DNA of 17,910 nucleotides, from the NCBI GenBank assembly GCA_904502005.1, contig CAJGDC010000042.1, forward strand, positions 1 through 17,910, given 5' to 3'. Under the pieces are notes generated by a model. The model saw nothing but the letters and a program-made list of their open reading frames with translations, had not been told where the DNA came from and did no database searches. Shown piece after piece: positions 14,638 through 17,910 of this stretch (positions are counted from its first letter, which is position 1; the number at the start of each line of letters is the position of its first letter). The stretch is from an uncultured Alistipes sp. Lineage in GTDB: Bacteria; Bacteroidota; Bacteroidia; Bacteroidales; Rikenellaceae. The position numbers and the translations under genes were made by a program.

Positions 14638-15295
14638 TTGTGTTTGAGATAAATGTAGAGAGTATAGTATATAATCCAAGCAGACCAACAATAATGCCTG
14701 CTACATGGTTTATCGTAAGCAGATGTCGCGGACGGAACTTGCGACGGAATAGGCTGATTACCAGTGTGAGCATTATCCACCAAGCGCACGCTCCACCAAA
14801 GAAGCCCAGGATGGTAAAGAGTCCCCTGACAAGCGATGAGGTGTCGCTAATATCGCCACTTGTGCCTACGCCGAACATGGCAAAAAAGGCGAGAATATAT
14901 GGCACAACAACCACAAAGTTGGCTATCGTAAAGCCGAACATTGAGGCGAAGTCCTTCCAAAGAGTGGTGTTGCCAGCTCGATTGCGACGAATTTGTGGCA
15001 CAGGGTTCTGGAAGAAGATGTAGACACCCACAATAACCACAAAAATACCGCCCACGATGCTCAGAATGTGGCTATACTTCTCAATCTGCGCCTGCATCAT
15101 GGCAAAGAAGAAGTATGCAATAATAGCCATCAATGTGTCAGCACATGCAACTCCCAAGCCTGAAAAGACACCTGCGCGAGTGGTCTTGCTCAGAGTTCGC
15201 TGAATACACAACACAGCCACGGGACCAACCGTAATTGATGCCGCTGCTCCAACTGCCAATCCTCGCAGTAAAATCTCAATGATAGTAATAAGCAT
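14627..15295 (-). CDS. LysE/RhtB-family amino-acid exporter
   Basis: A 222-residue membrane protein with about six hydrophobic segments. The LysE-family N-terminus is plain: LLRGLAVGAAASITVGPVAV, then QRTLSKTTRAGVFSGLGVACADTL, the usual G-P-V and R-G-x-x-x-G-x-G-x-x-x-x-D pattern. A later GFTIANFVVVVPYI segment is in the place of the family's NPK-containing helix but is divergent. The substrate cannot be predicted. ATG 15295 fits a start about 3 nt downstream of the predicted transcription start; TTG 15301 is less likely. It is the first gene of the ten-gene minus-strand run. Confidence 0.88.
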   Translation of the reverse strand: MLITIIEILLRGLAVGAAASITVGPVAVLCIQRTLSKTTRAGVFSGLGVACADTLMAIIAYFFFAMMQAQIEKYSHILSIVGGIFVVIVGVYIFFQNPVPQIRRNRAGNTTLWKDFASMFGFTIANFVVVVPYILAFFAMFGVGTSGDISDTSSLVRGLFTILGFFGGACAWWIMLTLVISLFRRKFRPRHLLTINHVAGIIVGLLGLYTILSTFISNTNGI

Positions 15296-15303
15296 ATTCA
15301 ATG

Positions 15304-15333
15304 CAAAGGTAGTAATAATTTGTGATTTCGCAA
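15304..15333 (-). promoter_or_regulatory. Promoter of the lysE-like-cmk-ispH operon
   Basis: On the minus strand: TTG (15333-15331), 19 nt, TACCTTTG (15311-15304), a full match to the Bacteroidota -7 consensus TAnnTTTG. Transcription should begin near 15297-15299, 2-5 nt before ATG 15295, so the mRNA would be leaderless or nearly so. Confidence 0.72.
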
Positions 15334-15349
15334 TATTGACGATGTGATA

Positions 15350-15379
15350 TTGTTAAATCGTAAATTATTACTATCTTTG
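15350..15379 (+). promoter_or_regulatory. Promoter of dnaX-tyrS
   Basis: TTG (15350-15352), 19 nt, TATCTTTG (15372-15379). The spacing is identical to the opposite promoter. Transcription would start near 15384-15387, just before ATG 15388, again implying an almost leaderless mRNA. Confidence 0.72.
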
Positions 15380-15387
15380 CAGGGTAT

Positions 15388-16503
15388 ATGGAGCAGTTTA
15401 TTGTATCAGCACGAAAGTATCGTCCAGCGACCTTTGCGTCGGTGGTAGGGCAGAAGCATATTACATCTACCCTCAAGAATGCCATTGAGAGAAATCAGTT
15501 GGCGCATGCCTATCTCTTCTGTGGTCCGCGAGGTGTAGGTAAAACCACTTGTGCGCGTATCTTTGCTAAGGCGATTAACTGTCTTACCCCAGTAGGGGCA
15601 GAGGCGTGCAACGAGTGTGACTCTTGTCGTACATTTAATGAGGGTCGCTCTTTGAATATTCACGAGTTGGATGCAGCGTCTAACAACTCTGTTGAGGATA
15701 TTCGAGCGCTTATTGAGCAGGTGAGAATTATCCCGCAGGTGGGTCGCTACTCGGTATTTATCATCGACGAGGTGCACATGCTCTCGCAGGCGGCGTTCAA
15801 TGCCTTTCTTAAGACCCTTGAGGAGCCTCCTCAGCACGCGATTTTTATCCTTGCAACTACCGAAAAGCATAAGATTATTCCTACAATTCTCTCACGCTGT
15901 CAGATTTACGACTTTAATCGTATTCGTGTTGAGGATGCTGTGGAGTATCTAAGGTATATTGCTGATAGCGAAGGCGTTACTGCTGACGAGGAGTCGCTTT
16001 CGCTTATTGCTCAGAAGGCTGATGGCGGTATGCGCGACGCTCTGTCTATGTTTGACAAGGCGGTTTCGTTCTGTGGTAACAATTTGGAGTATAAGACCGT
16101 TGCTCAGACACTTAATGTGTTGGACTACGATACCTATTTTAGCTTTACCAACTCGCTGCTTCAGGGAAATTATATTGAGGCTCTGCTTGCCTTTGACAAG
16201 GTGTTGGCAAAGGGCTTCTCTGGGCAGGTATTTATGAGCGGACTGAGCCAGCATATGCGCGATTTGTTGGTTATCAAGAGCAATGCCGATGCATTAACAG
16301 AGTTCCCAGCGGGTATTTTGGCTCGCTATCGTGAGCAGGCTGTTCAGTGCGATGTCGAGTTCCTCTTTGGGGCTATCTCTCAGCTATCTACTGCTGACGG
16401 GGCTATCAGAGCATCATCAAATCAAAGGTTGCTCGTCGAGCTGACGCTTATGCGCATAGCCGAAATTGGTAAAAAAAAAACTTTGACGACGACCAATTTC
16501 TAA
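15388..16503 (+). CDS. dnaX: DNA polymerase III subunit gamma (in-frame dnaX product)
   Basis: The clamp-loader ATPase subunit. The in-frame product has 371 residues and covers domains I-III. ATG 15388 gives the canonical FIVSARKYRPATFASVVGQ. The Walker A is CGPRGVGKTT (45-54). The zinc-binding cysteines are Cys65, 74, 77 and 80. The Walker B is VFIIDEVHML (123-132); sensor 1 and the Arg finger lie in ATTEKHKIIPTILSRC (156-171). The collar domain III follows to about 360. The frame ends at TAA 16501-16503, seven codons after a 10-A run (16471-16480), while the conserved C-terminal domains continue in the -1 frame. Thus this product resembles gamma, and a tau-like protein needs slippage. A real frameshifted gene, or a miscounted homopolymer, are both possible. 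Confidence 0.93.
   Translation: MEQFIVSARKYRPATFASVVGQKHITSTLKNAIERNQLAHAYLFCGPRGVGKTTCARIFAKAINCLTPVGAEACNECDSCRTFNEGRSLNIHELDAASNNSVEDIRALIEQVRIIPQVGRYSVFIIDEVHMLSQAAFNAFLKTLEEPPQHAIFILATTEKHKIIPTILSRCQIYDFNRIRVEDAVEYLRYIADSEGVTADEESLSLIAQKADGGMRDALSMFDKAVSFCGNNLEYKTVAQTLNVLDYDTYFSFTNSLLQGNYIEALLAFDKVLAKGFSGQVFMSGLSQHMRDLLVIKSNADALTEFPAGILARYREQAVQCDVEFLFGAISQLSTADGAIRASSNQRLLVELTLMRIAEIGKKKTLTTTNF
16462..16500 (+). promoter_or_regulatory. A10 slippery tract enclosed by a 9-bp inverted repeat (dnaX recoding site)
   Basis: GAAATTGGT (16462-16470) is the exact reverse complement of ACCAATTTC (16492-16500). The 21-nt loop begins with ten consecutive A residues (16471-16480). The zero frame reads GGT AAA AAA AAA ACT and stops at 16501, directly after the stem; the -1 frame stays open. 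This allows ribosomal -1 slippage on A AAA AAA, or RNA polymerase slippage. No E. coli-like Shine-Dalgarno stimulator is seen upstream. Confidence 0.65.
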
Positions 16504-17273
16504 CAGGCTCATATCCCCTCCCCGTCCTGCCTGGGGCACAAGTGGCAAACCCAGCGGTGCAACAAGGGGCGCAGATGTCCAACCCTGCGGCACAACAAGG
16601 GGCGCCGGTGGCAAGTGTTGGGGTACAACAGGGTGTTGAGGTTACAAATGTTAGGGCGCAGGTCGTATGTGCCGGGGTACAATCAGCAGCGGCGCAGCCT
16701 GCGAATGTGGTGGCACAACAGGGTGTTGAGGTTACAAGTTCTGCAAAGCAGGTAGAGCCTGCAATGTCGCACGTTATTAAGCCGGTGGAGGTGCAGACTG
16801 AGCGCAGGTCGATAGGCAGGGAGGGCATGGACTCTCTGAATAAGATTATCAGCTCAATGCGCACACAGATGCCTCGCGCGGCACAGGTGTCGTTAGAGGA
16901 GGGTCAGGGTTATATTGATCCTCAGAGCGAGAGCAAGCTAAACAGTCACAAGCAGCAGCTAATTGAGGCGGTGCTCAAGTCGCATCCACGTTTTAATGCA
17001 GCCTTTCATAAGGTGACCTTTGAGGGTAATGTGATAACAGTTGAGGCGCCAACAATAGCATTAGAGAGCGACCTAAACGACTCACGCACAGAGATTTGTG
17101 ATATTATTGCCGGAGTGGCAGGGGTAGAGGGTCAGCTGGTGCTAAAGGTGGTACTGAACGAGGTTGAGGTTAAGTTGATGCCTGTAAAGATTGAGGATAG
17201 GTATCAATTTATTGAGGATATAAACCCTAAGGGTGTAAAGTTTTTTATTGAGAAATTTGATTTAACACTATAA
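16473..17273 (+). CDS. dnaX: DnaX tau-specific C-terminal segment, in the -1 frame
   Basis: The frame is open from 16473, just inside the A10 tract, to TAA 17271-17273. Joining frames at AAA (16477-16479), then AAC at 16479, gives a 628-residue protein, a normal tau-like size. The segment begins NFDDDQFLTGSYPL, then a low-complexity Gln/Ala/Val linker of about 75 residues with 11-residue repeats, then a conserved domain of about 160 residues (SHKQQLIEAVLKSHPRF, FEGNVITVEAP, EVEVKLMPVK) ending FFIEKFDLTL as in Bacteroidota DnaX. In tau this part binds the polymerase alpha subunit and helicase (family knowledge). There is no ATG near the beginning; GTG 16542 is the first plausible start, so independent translation is possible but less likely than slippage. 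tyrS follows by 2 nt. Confidence 0.75.
   Translation, partial: KKNFDDDQFLTGSYPLPVLPGAQVANPAVQQGAQMSNPAAQQGAPVASVGVQQGVEVTNVRAQVVCAGVQSAAAQPANVVAQQGVEVTSSAKQVEPAMSHVIKPVEVQTERRSIGREGMDSLNKIISSMRTQMPRAAQVSLEEGQGYIDPQSESKLNSHKQQLIEAVLKSHPRFNAAFHKVTFEGNVITVEAPTIALESDLNDSRTEICDIIAGVAGVEGQLVLKVVLNEVEVKLMPVKIEDRYQFIEDINPKGVKFFIEKFDLTL
16540..16737 (+). repeat. 33-nt (11-codon) tandem repeats in the dnaX linker
   Basis: The translated -1 frame shows consecutive units VQQGAQMSNPA, AQQGAPVASVG, VQQGVEVTNVR, with a further AQQGVEVTSSA after an interruption. At DNA level CAACAAGGGGCGC occurs at 16560-16572 and 16593-16605, 33 nt apart. A 23-nt identical segment occurs at 16625-16647 and 16715-16737, 90 nt apart. 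This is minisatellite-like expansion inside the disordered linker. Confidence 0.7.
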
Positions 17274-17275
17274 AG

Positions 17276-17910
17276 ATGGCAAGAAAGAATTTTGTTGAGG
17301 AGCTTCAGTGGCGCGGTATGATTCACACTATCATGCCAGGCGCAGAGGAGCAGTTAGAGAAGGAGATGACAACTGCCTACCTGGGTATTGACCCTACGGC
17401 AGACTCACTACATATTGGACACCTTGTGGGTGTGATGATTCTCAAGCACCTTCAGATGTGCGGTCACCGTCCAGTGGCGCTGATTGGTGGTGCGACAGGT
17501 ATGATTGGCGACCCAAGTGGTAAGTCGCAGGAGCGTAATCTGCTCGATGAGGCGGCTCTGCGTCACAATCAGCAGGCTATTAAGGCTCAGCTCTCTCGTC
17601 TTATTGATTTTGACTCTGACGCTGAGAATGCTGCGGTGCTTGTAAACAACTACGACTGGATGAAGGAGTTCTCATTCCTTGACTTTGCTCGTGAGATTGG
17701 TAAGTGTATTACCGTAAACTATATGATGGCGAAGGACTCTGTAAAGAAGCGCTTCAATGGCGAGGGCGACGGTATGTCGTTTACTGAGTTTACATATCAG
17801 CTTCTTCAGGGTTACGACTTCTTGCACCTCTATCAGACTATGGGCTGTAAGGTTCAGCTTGGCGGTGCTGACCAGTGGGGTAATATCACTACAGGTACTG
17901 AGCTTATCCG
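17276..17910 (+). CDS. tyrS: Tyrosyl-tRNA synthetase, N-terminal part (3' truncated by window edge)
   Basis: Class I aminoacyl-tRNA synthetase charging tRNA-Tyr. ATG 17276 is 2 nt after the dnaX frame ends, so they are cotranscribed. The 211 visible residues start MARKNFVEELQWRGMIHTI and run through the Rossmann catalytic domain. Tyrosine- and ATP-binding motifs are in place: YLGIDPTADSLHIGHL with HIGH at 46-49, GGATGMIGDPSGK, and the distal EFTYQLLQGYDFLHLY and QLGGADQWGNITTG motifs that mark TyrS rather than TrpS. The KMSKS loop and the anticodon-binding S4-like domain lie beyond the window. No tyrosyl T-box or other leader is present because the gene is internal to the operon. Confidence 0.96.
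   Translation, partial: MARKNFVEELQWRGMIHTIMPGAEEQLEKEMTTAYLGIDPTADSLHIGHLVGVMILKHLQMCGHRPVALIGGATGMIGDPSGKSQERNLLDEAALRHNQQAIKAQLSRLIDFDSDAENAAVLVNNYDWMKEFSFLDFAREIGKCITVNYMMAKDSVKKRFNGEGDGMSFTEFTYQLLQGYDFLHLYQTMGCKVQLGGADQWGNITTGTELI

Larger units (their letters stand above)
15302..15381. repeat. 20-bp inverted repeat formed by two mirrored promoters
   Basis: The left arm 15302-15321, read on the minus strand, and the right arm 15362-15381, read on the plus strand, agree at 19 of 20 positions. The right arm is AAATTATTACTATCTTTGCA; the minus-strand arm differs only by C for T in the -7 box. The arms flank a 40-nt AT-rich spacer between two divergent genes. Confidence 0.85.

Noticed and set aside
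14638..14691. Longer cmk start at TTG 14691.
   Set aside because: The extension lies inside the exporter gene and precedes the normal Cmk N-terminus; ATG 14637 is better.
16515..16536. CCCC/GGGG hairpin downstream of the dnaX A10 tract as a frameshift stimulator.
   Set aside because: Only four base pairs with a 9-nt loop, and about 35-40 nt from the slip site, which is too far for a classical stimulator.
16448..16864. A 138-codon minus-strand ORF rich in Cys, Thr and Ala.
   Set aside because: It is the reverse reading of the repetitive dnaX linker; the Cys-rich repeats simply mirror the QQG/GA repeats.
16542..17273. The C-terminal dnaX frame as an independent gene starting at GTG 16542.
   Set aside because: The frame is open back to the A10 tract, the product completes a normal tau protein, and the GTG lies inside the tandem-repeat linker with no initiation signal. 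Slippage is the simpler reading, though internal initiation is not excluded.

Overview
The window looks like chromosomal DNA of a Bacteroidota species, most likely Bacteroidales. The evidence is TTG-N19-TAnnTTTG-type promoters, absence of strong Shine-Dalgarno sequences, a DUF4271 membrane protein next to hemD, an IspH and DnaX of Bacteroidota type, and an SPII lipoprotein with FN3-like domains. A futalosine-pathway menaquinone gene pair (mqnB, mqnD) suggests a lineage such as Rikenellaceae, but this is a guess from gene content. No tRNA, rRNA, CRISPR array, transposase or phage gene was seen.

Layout. (1) 1-5332, plus strand: a compact operon entering from the left. It holds three tandem MORN-repeat paralogues (the first truncated by the window edge, the third with an added Sel1/TPR-like front), an Xaa-Pro aminopeptidase, futalosine hydrolase (mqnB) and 1,4-dihydroxy-6-naphthoate synthase (mqnD). 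(2) 5333-7164: an intergenic terminator that merges into a promoter, then a large, codon-biased surface lipoprotein. (3) 7165-7519: a gene-free convergent region full of inverted repeats, including a 127-bp element with 17-bp imperfect terminal inverted repeats around a strong terminator hairpin. (4) 15295 down to 7520, minus strand: a ten-gene run with short gaps or overlaps. In transcription order it is a LysE-family exporter, cmk, ispH, a small two-TM protein, an S41 C-terminal processing protease, an orphan histidine kinase, DUF4271, hemD, rnpA and yidD. (5) 15302-15387: a short divergent promoter region in which the two promoters are mirror images. (6) 15388-17910, plus strand: dnaX followed 2 nt later by tyrS, which runs off the window.

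How the genes fit together. The minus-strand run is a housekeeping superoperon: nucleotide (Cmk), isoprenoid (IspH) and tetrapyrrole (HemD) synthesis, tRNA 5' processing (RnpA), membrane insertion (YidD) and envelope proteolysis and signalling (CTP protease, histidine kinase). With mqnB/mqnD and IspH, the window carries parts of both the head-group and the isoprenoid-precursor supply for menaquinone.

The most interesting signals are as follows. In dnaX the open frame is split exactly at an A10 tract, which would give a 371-aa gamma-like product in frame and a 628-aa tau-like product after a -1 shift. The A10 tract sits in the loop of a perfect 9-bp inverted repeat, and an 11-residue tandem repeat follows in the tau linker. 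Other notable items are the mirrored, almost leaderless divergent promoters, the terminal-inverted-repeat element at 7166-7292, and the MORN paralogue array with a shared, unrecognised C-terminal module.
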